DNA of 64,000 nucleotides from NCBI RefSeq assembly GCF_002105285.1, contig NZ_MUHR01000028.1, positions 1-64,000 on the forward strand. Direction: 5' to 3'. How positions within the stretch are numbered: the stretch's first letter is position 1; each line of letters opens with the position of its first letter. Positions 37,471 to 45,183 of this stretch are shown here, piece after piece. The notes under the pieces are model-generated. The model saw nothing but the letters and a program-made list of their open reading frames with translations. It was not told the DNA's origin and searched no databases. Source of the stretch: Planktotalea arctica. Its GTDB lineage: Bacteria; Pseudomonadota; Alphaproteobacteria; Rhodobacterales; Rhodobacteraceae. Position numbers and translations under genes: made by a program.

Positions 37471-37500
37471 CAGGCAGGCGTGGATAAGCACGCCTGCCTG
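37471..37500 (-). promoter_or_regulatory. Strong intercistronic hairpin between dctP and dctQM
   Basis: Arms CAGGCAGGCGTG and CACGCCTGCCTG are perfectly complementary (12 bp) around a 6-base loop, directly after the dctP stop. No T-run follows on the transcribed strand, so it is more likely an RNA-stabilising or partial-termination element than a full terminator, allowing more DctP than DctQM. Confidence 0.75.
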
Positions 37501-37508
37501 AAAGGGTT

Positions 37509-38480
37509 TTATTCGACGGCTTGAATACGCTCTACCAACTCGGTGCCGTACTGATCAGTGTAGACTGCATATGCAGGCTGGGCCAGTTCAGCAAAAGGCG
37601 CTTTGTCGATCTCGGTGATCACTTCCATGCCGTTCTCGCGCAGTAGGGCAACGCCTGCTTCTTCCAGACGGTTCACTTCCGCGCGCGTGGCTGCGGCAGA
37701 GGCTTTTGCTGCTTCCATGAACCAGCCGCGCTGCTCGTCGGTCATGCCATCCAGCAGGATTGGCGAGGACAGCACGACCGCTGGCGAATAGACGTGACCC
37801 GTCAACGAGACGTGGCCTTGCACTTCCCAGAACTTGGAGGCGGTGATCACTGTGACAGGGTTTTCCTGACCGTCGACAACACCCTGCTGCAGGGCAGTGA
37901 ACAGCTCGGGGAAAGCCATGGGCGTGGGCGATGCGCCCATTTCAGAGAAGGCTTCCATGTGGACACGGTTTTCCATCGTCCGCAGCTTGAGACCCTCAAG
38001 ATCGGCGGGTGTACGCACGGGGCGCTGGGAGTTGGTCACATGACGAAAGCCGTTTTCTGACCATGCAAGGCCAACCAGCTGGTTTTCGTCGATCTTGCCG
38101 AGCAGTTCCTGGCCAATATCACCGTCCAGCACATTGCGCGCGTGGTCATAGTCGCGGAACAAGAATGGCAGATCGAGAGCGAAGACTTCGGGTACGAAGT
38201 TGCCAAGCGGGCCGGTGGACGTGATCACTACATCCATGGAACCGATTTGCAGACCTTCGATCATGTCACGCTCGCCGCCAAGCTGACCTGCTGGTGCTTG
38301 TGATCCGGTGAATTCACCGCCCGACAGCTCTGTCAACGTGTCGATGAAGGCCTGTGCGCCGATGCCGTAGTGCGACGTGGGCGACAATGCGTGCCCTACG
38401 ACGATGTTACGCTCGGCATAGGCTGTTGTCGCAGCCAGTGTTGCCACCGCGCCTGCGAAAGCGAAAAGAGTATGTTTCAT
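37509..38480 (-). CDS. dctP: TRAP transporter substrate-binding protein DctP
   Basis: 323-residue periplasmic binding protein. The start at 38480 gives a clean signal peptide (MKHTLFAFAGAVATLAATTAYA) with AxA-type cleavage. TRAP DctP features follow: IVVGHALSPTSHYGIGAQAF, VITSTGPLGNFVPEVFALDLPFLFRDYDHARNVLDG, and LKLRTMENRVHMEAFSEMGASPTPMAFPELFTALQQGVVDGQENPV, where the substrate carboxylate Arg is found. Predicted ligand D-erythronate/L-threonate from the operon. It follows denD by 67 bp. Confidence 0.92.
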   Translation of the reverse strand: MKHTLFAFAGAVATLAATTAYAERNIVVGHALSPTSHYGIGAQAFIDTLTELSGGEFTGSQAPAGQLGGERDMIEGLQIGSMDVVITSTGPLGNFVPEVFALDLPFLFRDYDHARNVLDGDIGQELLGKIDENQLVGLAWSENGFRHVTNSQRPVRTPADLEGLKLRTMENRVHMEAFSEMGASPTPMAFPELFTALQQGVVDGQENPVTVITASKFWEVQGHVSLTGHVYSPAVVLSSPILLDGMTDEQRGWFMEAAKASAAATRAEVNRLEEAGVALLRENGMEVITEIDKAPFAELAQPAYAVYTDQYGTELVERIQAVE

Positions 38481-38547
38481 TTTGGTTTCTCCCAAGGTGA
38501 TAATTCGTCTTTTGCCCGCTGTGCTATTCACACAGTGGATTCGGTGC

Positions 38548-39540
38548 CTATTGCGTGGCACCTGTCTGGGCTGGTCGGCCCATCTCGTCTTCCAGATAAA
38601 CCGTGATGATTTCCTGAAATGAACTCTCTGCGATAAAGCCGAGGGCGATCGCCCGGGCTGTATCAAAATCACGCGGCCAGCTTGCCACGATACTCGCAAC
38701 GGCTGGATCTGGCACGCGCCGGATCAATGCGACCGCGTCATCTCCTGCTACGGCGCGGAGCGCCTCAATTTGCTCGCCAACAGTTGCGCTGACGCCTGGC
38801 ATCGTCATACAACGCTGCCCGCCAAGCGAACTGGTGTCCATCGTGGCCGCATGTTCGATATAGCCGACAGCCGCGCGAGGGCTTGCAAACCAATGGCGCA
38901 GATCGTCATCCACGGGCAGGATCGCCTCTTGGCCATTCAAGGGCTCGCGAAGAATACCGGAGAAAAAGCTGGATGCCGCTTTGTTTGGCTTGCCGGGGCG
39001 AATGCAGATGGTGGGAAAGCGGATGCCGATACCGTCAAGCATGCCACGCCTTGAATAATCGTTGAGCAGCATCTCTCCCATTGCTTTTTGCGTGCCATAG
39101 CTTGTGAGCGGGGTGAGGTGGTAGTCATCGGGAATTTTTACAGGAAACGGCGCGCCGAATACAGCGAGCGAAGAGGCATATATCACGCGGGGACAGTAAT
39201 CTTCGATGGCGCCAATCGCCTCCAGTAACGCCCTCGTGCCGTCCAGATTGACGCGGTAGCCCTTCGTCATATCAGCCTCCGCCTCACCAGAGACGATAGC
39301 AGCGAGATGCACAATCACGTCAGGTTGGTCTGCGACAAGACGCTTGGCTGCACCCGGGTGCGTCAAGTCGAACGCATAAGCTTCGCAAATTCCATCGAAC
39401 CCTTCTGGTGTTTCGGGCGCTACCACATCGACAAGCGTCATCGCAGTTACGGGCTGGTCATTGATCTGACCGGTTGCCGCAATCCGCTCTACCAGTTTGC
39501 GCCCGATCATGCCGGCGGCGCCAATGACTGCAAGTTTCAT
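38548..39540 (-). CDS. denD: D-erythronate dehydrogenase DenD (SDR epimerase family)
   Basis: 330-residue extended SDR protein. Cofactor motif VIGAAGMIGRKLVERIA at residues 4-20, catalytic region VIYASSLAVFGAPFPVKIPDDYHLTPLTSYGTQKAMGEMLL with the S-Y-x3-K arrangement. The RRGMLDGIGIRFPTICIRPGKPNKAASSFFSGILREPL block is characteristic of the DenD group. It oxidises D-erythronate to 2-oxo-tetronate with NAD+. The ATG overlaps the GntR gene stop (ATGA), so regulator and enzyme are in one transcript. Confidence 0.9.
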   Translation of the reverse strand: MKLAVIGAAGMIGRKLVERIAATGQINDQPVTAMTLVDVVAPETPEGFDGICEAYAFDLTHPGAAKRLVADQPDVIVHLAAIVSGEAEADMTKGYRVNLDGTRALLEAIGAIEDYCPRVIYASSLAVFGAPFPVKIPDDYHLTPLTSYGTQKAMGEMLLNDYSRRGMLDGIGIRFPTICIRPGKPNKAASSFFSGILREPLNGQEAILPVDDDLRHWFASPRAAVGYIEHAATMDTSSLGGQRCMTMPGVSATVGEQIEALRAVAGDDAVALIRRVPDPAVASIVASWPRDFDTARAIALGFIAESSFQEIITVYLEDEMGRPAQTGATQ

Positions 39541-40289
39541 GAGTGTGCCTTTTGTGTTGAACTTGAAAGAAGAGCGCGGGTGCTGTCGTAAATTCGACGC
39601 TCGTGCACGCCGAGGGCCTTCAGCAATGCAGCTGCGTCCCGTGCCTTTAACGCGGCCAGAATGATGCGGTGGTCGGCAATGCTGCGCTCGATCGCACCTG
39701 CAACACTCACGGCGCGCCTGCGGTGATTGAGCTGATAAGAATATAGCGTGGCTGCAAGATCGGAGAGCACGGCGTTACCGCAAGACTGATAAACCGCTGT
39801 GTGAAATGCGCGATCAGCGATAAGAAAGCTGACTGGATCGCCCACTACGGTTTCCTGAGTTTTGATCAGATCAGCAAGGTGGTCCAGCGTCTCTGCATCG
39901 ATCCGCTTCGCTGCTAAAGGAGCTAGCCGCCCCTCAACCATCAAACGCCCTTCGTGAACATCATCAAGGCTGTAGTCGGTTACACTTCCATTGGACAAGG
40001 CAGACATGCCAATATCACCTACGTCAACCGAAGCGATTTTGGTGCGGGCACCCTGCACAATCGTCACAATACCCTTGGTTGACAAAATAAGCAGGGCTCC
40101 ACGAATAGTCTCGCGACTGACACCCATCGTCGAAGCGAGATCACGCTCGCTGGGGAGTGTGTCGCCAACGTTGAGCACGCCTGACGCGATCAGCGTCGCG
40201 AAGCGCTCCGCAACCTCGTCCTTGATGCTACGATGAGCCACCTTATCCAGGGGCGCGACATGCGACGATGCAAAAGATGAGTCTCCCAT
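39537..40289 (-). CDS. GntR-family (FadR/FCD) regulator of the erythronate/threonate operon
   Basis: 250-residue regulator. GntR winged helix at about residues 20-85 (DEVAERFATLIASGVLNVGDTLPSERDLASTMGVSRETIRGALLILSTKGIVTIVQGA). The all-helical FCD ligand domain follows with metal-binding His positions (DRAFHTAVYQSCGN, SIADHRIILAAL). It is the first gene of the operon, so autoregulated repression relieved by a pathway acid is the usual scheme. Its upstream region (40290-40380) contains TTGGT...ACCAA elements. Confidence 0.9.
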   Translation of the reverse strand: MGDSSFASSHVAPLDKVAHRSIKDEVAERFATLIASGVLNVGDTLPSERDLASTMGVSRETIRGALLILSTKGIVTIVQGARTKIASVDVGDIGMSALSNGSVTDYSLDDVHEGRLMVEGRLAPLAAKRIDAETLDHLADLIKTQETVVGDPVSFLIADRAFHTAVYQSCGNAVLSDLAATLYSYQLNHRRRAVSVAGAIERSIADHRIILAALKARDAAALLKALGVHERRIYDSTRALLSSSTQKAHS

Positions 40290-40343
40290 ATCTCCCCTCC
40301 CAGTAAGATATTGTGTGTCCGCTAAGGCCTTTCGACTGGCCTA

Positions 40344-40372
40344 TTGGTTTGATTACTAGACCAGTGTACCAA
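40344..40372. promoter_or_regulatory. Candidate GntR/FCD operator upstream of the erythronate operon
   Basis: TTGGT at 40344-40348, ACCAG at 40360-40364 and ACCAA at 40368-40372 lie 55-83 bp upstream of the gntR ATG. FCD regulators commonly bind TGGT-NN-ACCA type dyads; spacing here is longer than usual, so the assignment is weak. Confidence 0.3.
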
Positions 40373-41031
40373 ATTGCTGTCAACGCCTATTTGCGGTGTA
40401 GCTTCCGAAACCCCTGCCGCTACAATCTATTCGCCTCGATCTATTTACGATCTGGCTAAGATGCTCACAGCATGCGCGTTAACTTCACGTGTGAGTTAAA
40501 GGCCGCTTGATCAGGGATGTTTGGGTTCTTTTCGGCAAGAGCCGATAAGTTGACGGTACAGCCGCGGAGTATCAAAGAGAATGAAGCATCCTGTTCTCAG
40601 ATATGCCGATAGCCTTGATCGTTGCGTTGTCCGTCAAATTGAAAGTGCAGATGCTGTGCCGCAGTTTCTTTGGTCTGCGTTCACTGTCAGCGACGTGGCC
40701 TTAGTCTTTTCCCAGATGTGTTGAGTTGCTCGATAATGTCGAGTGCAGCTACTGCTTCGTTCACAAAGGTTGCCCTCGATCCGTGTCCCGTCTGTTCTTC
40801 ATGGTCAATCTCCTCAGATATTTTACTGCGAAAATTCTAAGGCTAAGCGTTTCTTGAAGGAAGCACCCTTCAGTCGCTCTGCGCCTAATTTCAGGGTAGC
40901 GATGCCGCCTTAGCTGCCTTTTGGGCGGACGCTTCGCGCCGAAACTGAAACCACATACATTTCAGACCTGCGGGCAGGGTGGGCCTTTTGACAAAGGACC
41001 TTAGCCTGATATATGTTGCTTGTTGCAGGAA
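40373..41031. other. Intergenic region with insertion-element remnant and decayed sequence
   Basis: About 660 bp between the gntR promoter and the VirD1/MobC-like gene. It holds the right copy of the inverted repeat (40441-40553). Around 40685-40840 a minus-strand frame without a start codon is open for about 50 codons (FRSKISEEIDHEEQTGHG...) but matches no known family. The rest looks degraded. Confidence 0.45.
40441..40553 (+). repeat. Right copy of the inverted ~115-bp repeat, likely transposase 3' end
   Basis: Inverted partner of 31651-31767. On the plus strand it encodes DAHSMRVNFTCELKAA followed by TGA, then a conserved flank with TTTTCGGCAAGAGCCGA, a small hairpin. Conservation extends on both sides of the stop codon, as expected for the 3' part of an insertion sequence. 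Together the two copies bracket the complete otn/ltn/den-TRAP operon. Confidence 0.65.
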
Positions 41032-41514
41032 ATGCGTAGTTTATTACGCAACAACTGGGATTTTCCATTGGCGCTCTCCGATCACCAGAAAACATCTATT
41101 TTGTTGAAGGTTTCGCAAGGCGAGACTCCGGCAGCGATCGCACGATCCTTGGGAATTCACCGCGCAACAGTCGGGCGGGTTATCGAACGCTCAAAGCGGC
41201 CCGCGCAAGCAACGAGAAAGCGGGGTAGGGGGGACAAGGCGCTTAGTTTTCGGGTGAGTAGTGGAGAGCTGAATGGGTTGGATCGGCTTGTGTCATCGGG
41301 TTTGGCGAAGAACAGATCAGAGGTTTTCCGCAAAATGTTACGCGTTTTGACGGGGTATTTTGATCCAGATCCCGACCCTGCGCATGCAGCAGATTTGAGG
41401 AGTTTGTTGTCCGAGCTTTCCGCAATCGGCAACAACTTAAACCAGGCGACAAGAGCATTTCACAAGGACAAGCAGGATCGCGGCATTGCGACAATCTCAC
41501 CGGAACACCCATAA
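41032..41514 (+). CDS. VirD1/MobC-like mobilisation protein with N-terminal HTH
   Basis: 160-residue protein. Residues 18-55 form an IS30-like helix-turn-helix (LSDHQKTSILLKVSQGETPAAIARSLGIHRATVGRVIERSKR). After a basic linker, the C-terminal half has a ribbon-helix-helix segment (ALSFRVSSGELNGLDRLVSSGLAKNRSEVFRKML) and the MobC/VirD1-type LRSLLSELSAIGNNLNQATRAFHK. VirD1/MobC proteins assist a relaxase at oriT, but no relaxase or transfer gene follows. It is either an orphan relic of a mobile plasmid or a repurposed DNA-binding protein. The ATG at 41032 is chosen; an in-frame TTG lies 12 bp upstream. Confidence 0.6.
   Translation: MRSLLRNNWDFPLALSDHQKTSILLKVSQGETPAAIARSLGIHRATVGRVIERSKRPAQATRKRGRGDKALSFRVSSGELNGLDRLVSSGLAKNRSEVFRKMLRVLTGYFDPDPDPAHAADLRSLLSELSAIGNNLNQATRAFHKDKQDRGIATISPEHP
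41033..41050. promoter_or_regulatory. Inverted repeat over the start codon of the VirD1/MobC-like gene
   Basis: TGCGTA and TACGCA flank six bases, beginning inside the ATG. It could be an operator for autoregulation, a translational hairpin, or part of an old transfer origin. No further support is visible. Confidence 0.35.
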
Positions 41515-41563
41515 GCGCCCTTAAGTTAAGAACAACCATTCAACCAAATCGCACGTTTCACCC

Positions 41564-41800
41564 TCAAAGTCTGCGAACGGAATTCCCGCCAGCGATGATC
41601 TTGTTGATGAGCTGCGCGACTGCCTTGTGCTCGGCTATTTCAACGTCAGACCCACCTGCGTTCTCGTGTGTTGCGGCGGCGTCTTCAAGGATGCCCATGA
41701 TTTCTCTTTCTGGCAGGATCTTCGCGTCGTTCAATGCCAGCAGGAGCGCCTCGCAAATTGAAAGCGCGGCAATTCCTGACAGTGTGCTATGCTTGGACAT
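41564..41800 (-). CDS. Conserved hypothetical small protein divergent from the Crp/Fnr gene
   Basis: 78-residue soluble helical protein (MSKHSTLSGIAALSICEALLLALNDAKILPEREIMGILEDAAATHENAGGSDVEIAEHKAVAQLINKIIAGG). I cannot name its function. The ATG at 41800 is preferred to an upstream extension that overlaps the regulatory region. An FNR-like box (41887-41902) is centred 94 bp upstream, the same spacing as for other genes of the island, so it is probably a target of the adjacent Crp/Fnr regulator. Confidence 0.65.
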   Translation of the reverse strand: MSKHSTLSGIAALSICEALLLALNDAKILPEREIMGILEDAAATHENAGGSDVEIAEHKAVAQLINKIIAGGNSVRRL

Positions 41801-41886
41801 GATGGCAGACGTCTCCAGTCTATTGCGCTTGCGCAGTGGACCCGTGCAGCGGTCATCGCAGGCTCTCAGGAAGCCTGAGGTTTGGG

Positions 41887-41902
41887 ACTGATCCACATCA
41901 GT
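41887..41902. promoter_or_regulatory. FNR-like box A (Crp/Fnr gene and divergent small gene)
   Basis: ACTGAT-CCAC-ATCAGT is a perfect palindrome with a 4-bp spacer. It is centred 94 bp from the start of the small gene on its left and 31 bp from the ATG of the Crp/Fnr gene on its right. This fits activation of the former and autoregulation of the latter. It is one of six similar boxes in the island. Confidence 0.65.
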
Positions 41903-41925
41903 CAGCGTCAGTTTATTCTCTGTAA

Positions 41926-42681
41926 ATGTTCAGTATTTTGAGGAAGGGGACCATTATCGAAACGAGACCACTTGCACGCAAGCTCGGTGCTTTTGTCGCA
42001 CTGTCCGAAGCGGAGCTTTTAGTCCTTGAAAGATTGCACAAACGTCGGCGCACATTCGTCGCCGGGTGCGATCTGGTGCACCAAGGGCAGGCGGATCAGG
42101 CGGCCTATATCCTGCTGTCGGGCTGGGCGTGTTCGTACAAGCTTTTGCACGATGGCCAGCGACAGATCGTTGATTTTCAGATCCCGGGCGATTTCCTGGG
42201 TTTGCGCAGCGTGGTTCTACACGTTTCTGATCACAGCATCGAGCCAATCACGGATATAGAAGTCACCGAAGTCCATGGCTCCGATCTGTTTGAGGCATTC
42301 ACAGAAACGCCTCGTCTGGCGACAGCGGTGCTTTGGACGGCGTCGCGCGACGAAGCCATGGTGGTAGAACATTTGGTGGGTATTGGGCGGAGAGGGGCCG
42401 CTGAACGCATGGCACATTTCCTGCTTGAATTAGGGGCCAGATTGTCCCTCGTTGGGATGGGGGACGAGGGGGGATATGATTGCCCGCTGACCCAATACTT
42501 GATCGCTGATGCCATCGGGTTGAGTGCTGTGCATGTAAACCGCGTTCTGAGGCAGTTGCGTGAGCAAGGTATGGTCACGTTTCGAGAGGGGCATGTTACA
42601 TTTGATAACTATGATCGCTTGGCTGAATTTGCAGATTTTGAAGTGAGCTATCTGGATCAAATCGGACCACTGTTAAAATAG
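41926..42681 (+). CDS. Crp/Fnr-family regulator, candidate master regulator of the anaerobic island
   Basis: 251-residue Crp/Fnr protein. Effector domain at about 20-145 (LVHQGQADQAAYILLSGWACSYKLLHDGQRQIVDFQIPGDFLGL). C-terminal HTH with recognition helix GLSAVHVNRVLRQLREQG, where the FNR-type E-x2-SR is replaced by H-V-NR. No N-terminal iron-sulfur cysteine cluster is present (Cys48 and Cys69 lie in the barrel), so O2 sensing by an FNR cluster is unlikely. Altered helix residues agree with the altered half-site (YTRAY rather than TTGAT) seen in six boxes of the island, one of them in its own promoter. The 3' end overlaps the convergent GNAT gene by 9 bp. Confidence 0.88.
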   Translation: MFSILRKGTIIETRPLARKLGAFVALSEAELLVLERLHKRRRTFVAGCDLVHQGQADQAAYILLSGWACSYKLLHDGQRQIVDFQIPGDFLGLRSVVLHVSDHSIEPITDIEVTEVHGSDLFEAFTETPRLATAVLWTASRDEAMVVEHLVGIGRRGAAERMAHFLLELGARLSLVGMGDEGGYDCPLTQYLIADAIGLSAVHVNRVLRQLREQGMVTFREGHVTFDNYDRLAEFADFEVSYLDQIGPLLK

Positions 42682-43266
42682 GCACAGCCTAAATATCGTC
42701 GCATCCTGCGACAGAGACGAGAAACACGCAGGTTGGTGGGACAGGGACATGTCTTGGCTACGTGTTTCCCGCTTGTCGATTGCGCGCTTTAGATCAGCGA
42801 ACAATTTCAGTATCGCACCACCGTCATCTTCCCAGACTGATGCAGGTTTGTTTGGGTCTTCGAATTTTGGTTTTTCTCGCCCTGATCGCGTAGCTTGCGG
42901 ATCAAGGGTTAGAGAAGTTGGAAATCTAACCTCTATTTTAGGGGAGGTGTGCGTCGTCTTCGCTCCATCGAAATGGTTCATGTAGCGCGCGATGCCGATC
43001 GGCTTGGGGTCTGGCGTACGGACCATCATCGCACCAACTGCAAAGTGATCCGGCGTGTTGGTTGCTATGAATGTGTCCAACTCTTTCTCAGACAGGTTCT
43101 TATGTGCCCCAAGAAAGCGGAAATATTTTGCGCTTTTTGAGAGATGGGCGAACCCAAACTCCAGTAGATGGCGATCGTCTTGTGTCACCTCTCTGATTAG
43201 AACCAGAGTGCCGTCTTTTAGCGTTTTGGTGAATGGAGGGAGGTTCACTTCAGCAGCTTTTTTCAT
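42673..43266 (-). CDS. GNAT-like protein, N-terminal half only, with unrelated tail
   Basis: 197 codons. Residues 1-95 resemble the first half of GNAT acetyltransferases of the Pat-like group (LKDGTLVLIREVTQDDRHLLEFGFAHLSKSAKYFRFLGAHKNLSEKELDTFIATNTPDHFAVGAMM, then IGIARYMNH). The acetyl-CoA binding motif (Q/RxxGxG/A) that should follow is absent. The other two minus-strand frames here do not restore it. The remaining 95 residues match nothing I know. The ATG at 43266 overlaps the arcC end by 17 bp, so it is the fifth gene of the arc operon. It may be a truncated gene or a protein with a non-catalytic fold. Confidence 0.55.
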   Translation of the reverse strand: MKKAAEVNLPPFTKTLKDGTLVLIREVTQDDRHLLEFGFAHLSKSAKYFRFLGAHKNLSEKELDTFIATNTPDHFAVGAMMVRTPDPKPIGIARYMNHFDGAKTTHTSPKIEVRFPTSLTLDPQATRSGREKPKFEDPNKPASVWEDDGGAILKLFADLKRAIDKRETRSQDMSLSHQPACFSSLSQDATIFRLCLF

Positions 43267-44170
43267 AGCAAACGCGTGTTCCCGCATGCCCGTCTAAGAT
43301 CGCGCGGGCGTTTGTCAGTTGGCCTATCCCGGCGCATTTTCCACCATTTGTGATGAAGCTCGCTGCGGCAGATGCTTTCGGCCCCATTGACCCTGGCGGC
43401 AGTTCAAGGCTTTCGATCTGCGCCGAGGTTATGGTGTCGAGCAGGGTTTGATCCTCATCTCCAAAGTCACGATAGATCCCTTCGACGTCTGTTAGCAGCA
43501 AAAGGGCATCGGCGTTTAATTCTGTCGCTAAAAGGGCGGATGTCCGGTCTTTGTCGATGACAGCTTCGACGCCTTCCATATCACCGTCCGCATTGCGCAT
43601 CACCGGTATACCGCCGCCACCTGCGCATATGACGATGTGCTTTGCCGCCAGCAGCGCCTTTATCGCATCCAGACCAATGATGCGCAGCGGCAGAGGAGAA
43701 GGAACAACGCGTCTGCGGTTGCCCGTTGCCTCGCGCACCATGGACCAGCCGTGATCGCTTGCCACTTGCGCGGCTTCATCGGCCGTATAGATCGGGCCAA
43801 TCGGTTTGCCTGGATTTGAAAATGCAGGGTCATTCGGGTCAACCTCAACGCGGCTGAGAAGGGTCGCGCAATGCGCAGTGTCCGGTAGCGCATTCATGAG
43901 TTCCTGCTCAATGAGATAACCGATCATACCGTCTGTTTCAGCACCCAAAACATCCAGCGGCCATGGCATTGCTGGATCAAAGGCCGCGCCATGCAATGCC
44001 AAAAGACCGACCTGCGGGCCGTTACCGTGCGCGACGATAATTTCGTGATTGCGCGCCAGATCAGCCAGCGCAAGGGCAGCGATTTGCACGTTCGTGCGTT
44101 GCACCGCTGCTGTCATCGGCTCGCCCCGGCGCAGCAGTGCATTCCCGCCAAGGGCCACAACGACACGCAT
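43250..44170 (-). CDS. arcC: Carbamate kinase ArcC
   Basis: 306-residue carbamate kinase: VVVALGGNALLRRGEPMT at the N terminus, GNGPQVGLLALHG near 50, KPIGPIYTADEA, VICAGGGGIPVM near 205, and PGSMGPKASAAASFITNGG towards the end. It forms ATP from carbamoyl phosphate and ADP, the energy-yielding step of the arginine deiminase pathway. The ATG at 44170 follows the arcB stop by one base. Full length. Confidence 0.95.
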   Translation of the reverse strand: MRVVVALGGNALLRRGEPMTAAVQRTNVQIAALALADLARNHEIIVAHGNGPQVGLLALHGAAFDPAMPWPLDVLGAETDGMIGYLIEQELMNALPDTAHCATLLSRVEVDPNDPAFSNPGKPIGPIYTADEAAQVASDHGWSMVREATGNRRRVVPSPLPLRIIGLDAIKALLAAKHIVICAGGGGIPVMRNADGDMEGVEAVIDKDRTSALLATELNADALLLLTDVEGIYRDFGDEDQTLLDTITSAQIESLELPPGSMGPKASAAASFITNGGKCAGIGQLTNARAILDGHAGTRVCYEKSC

Positions 44171-44171
44171 C

Positions 44172-45173
44172 TCAGGCCCCCATCGTGGCGACAAGAACCG
44201 CCTTGATCGTGTGCATCCGGTTTTCCGCCTGATCGAAAACGACAGAAGCGGGGGATTCAAACACGGCCTCCGTTACTTCCATGCAATCAATGCCGAATTT
44301 CTGAAACGTCTCTTTCCCAACTTCGGTGTCGCGGTTGTGAAAGGCAGGCAGGCAATGCATGAACTTGGTGTAACGGTTCTTGGTCTTTTCCATAACTTTC
44401 GTCGTGACGCGGTAGGGGGATAGCAGCGCAATGCGCTCCTCCCAAACCTCATCAGGTTCGCCCATGGACACCCAAACATCGGTGTAGACGAAATCTGCGC
44501 CCTCAAGCCCTTCGGCGTGTTTCTCGGTCAATGTGATCCGTGCGCCTGTGGCTTCTGCGATCTTGCGGCATTGCGTCACCAGCACGTGATCGGGCCAGCA
44601 GCTTTGGGGACCACAGAGACGAATATCCATGCCGATAAGGGCGGCCCCCACCATCAGGCTAGAGCCCATATTATTGCCCGCATCCCCCATGAAACAAAAG
44701 GAAATATCTGACAGATGCTTATGCGTGAATTCCCGCATGGTCATCAGGTCTGCAAGGATTTGCGTCGGGTGGTATTCGTCCGTCAGCCCGTTGAACACTG
44801 GCACGCCGGAAAACTCGGCCAGTACCTCCGCATCCTTCTGACCAAAGCCGCGATATTCGATCCCATCATAGAACCGTCCCAAAACGCGGGCGGTGTCTTT
44901 CATGGTTTCTTTATGTCCGATATGGCTGCCCGATGGTCCCAGATAGGTTACATGCGCCCCTTGATCGTAGGCCGCTACCTCGAAACCGCTGCGTGTGCGC
45001 GTGCTGTCTTTTTCAAAGATCAGCGCGATGTTTTTACCGCTTAGAAGGCGCTGCTCTGTGCCATTCTGCTTGGCAGTTTTTAGACTGGCCGCGAGTTGCA
45101 GCAGGTGTCTGAGTTCGTCTGGCGAGAAATCAAGCAGTTTGATGAAACTGCGTCCGCGTAGGTTCTGTGGCAT
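44172..45173 (-). CDS. arcB: Catabolic ornithine carbamoyltransferase ArcB
   Basis: 333-residue ornithine carbamoyltransferase. Carbamoyl-phosphate motif [13 protein letters not shown] near residue 55, and the ornithine-site motif [14 protein letters not shown] near 270. The sequence is of the catabolic ArcB/long type ([25 protein letters not shown]). It splits citrulline and phosphate to ornithine and carbamoyl phosphate in this operon. The ATG at 45173 lies 10 bp after the arcA stop; an upstream in-frame extension overlaps arcA and is less likely. Confidence 0.95.
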   Translation of the reverse strand: MPQNLRGRSFIKLLDFSPDELRHLLQLAASLKTAKQNGTEQRLLSGKNIALIFEKDSTRTRSGFEVAAYDQGAHVTYLGPSGSHIGHKETMKDTARVLGRFYDGIEYRGFGQKDAEVLAEFSGVPVFNGLTDEYHPTQILADLMTMREFTHKHLSDISFCFMGDAGNNMGSSLMVGAALIGMDIRLCGPQSCWPDHVLVTQCRKIAEATGARITLTEKHAEGLEGADFVYTDVWVSMGEPDEVWEERIALLSPYRVTTKVMEKTKNRYTKFMHCLPAFHNRDTEVGKETFQKFGIDCMEVTEAVFESPASVVFDQAENRMHTIKAVLVATMGA

Positions 45174-45183
45174 GTGAAGTTCC

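Noticed and set aside
40584-40593. GCATCCTG as a nic-like site of a transfer origin
   Set aside because: The match to IncP-type nic sites is short and common by chance; no relaxase gene is present.
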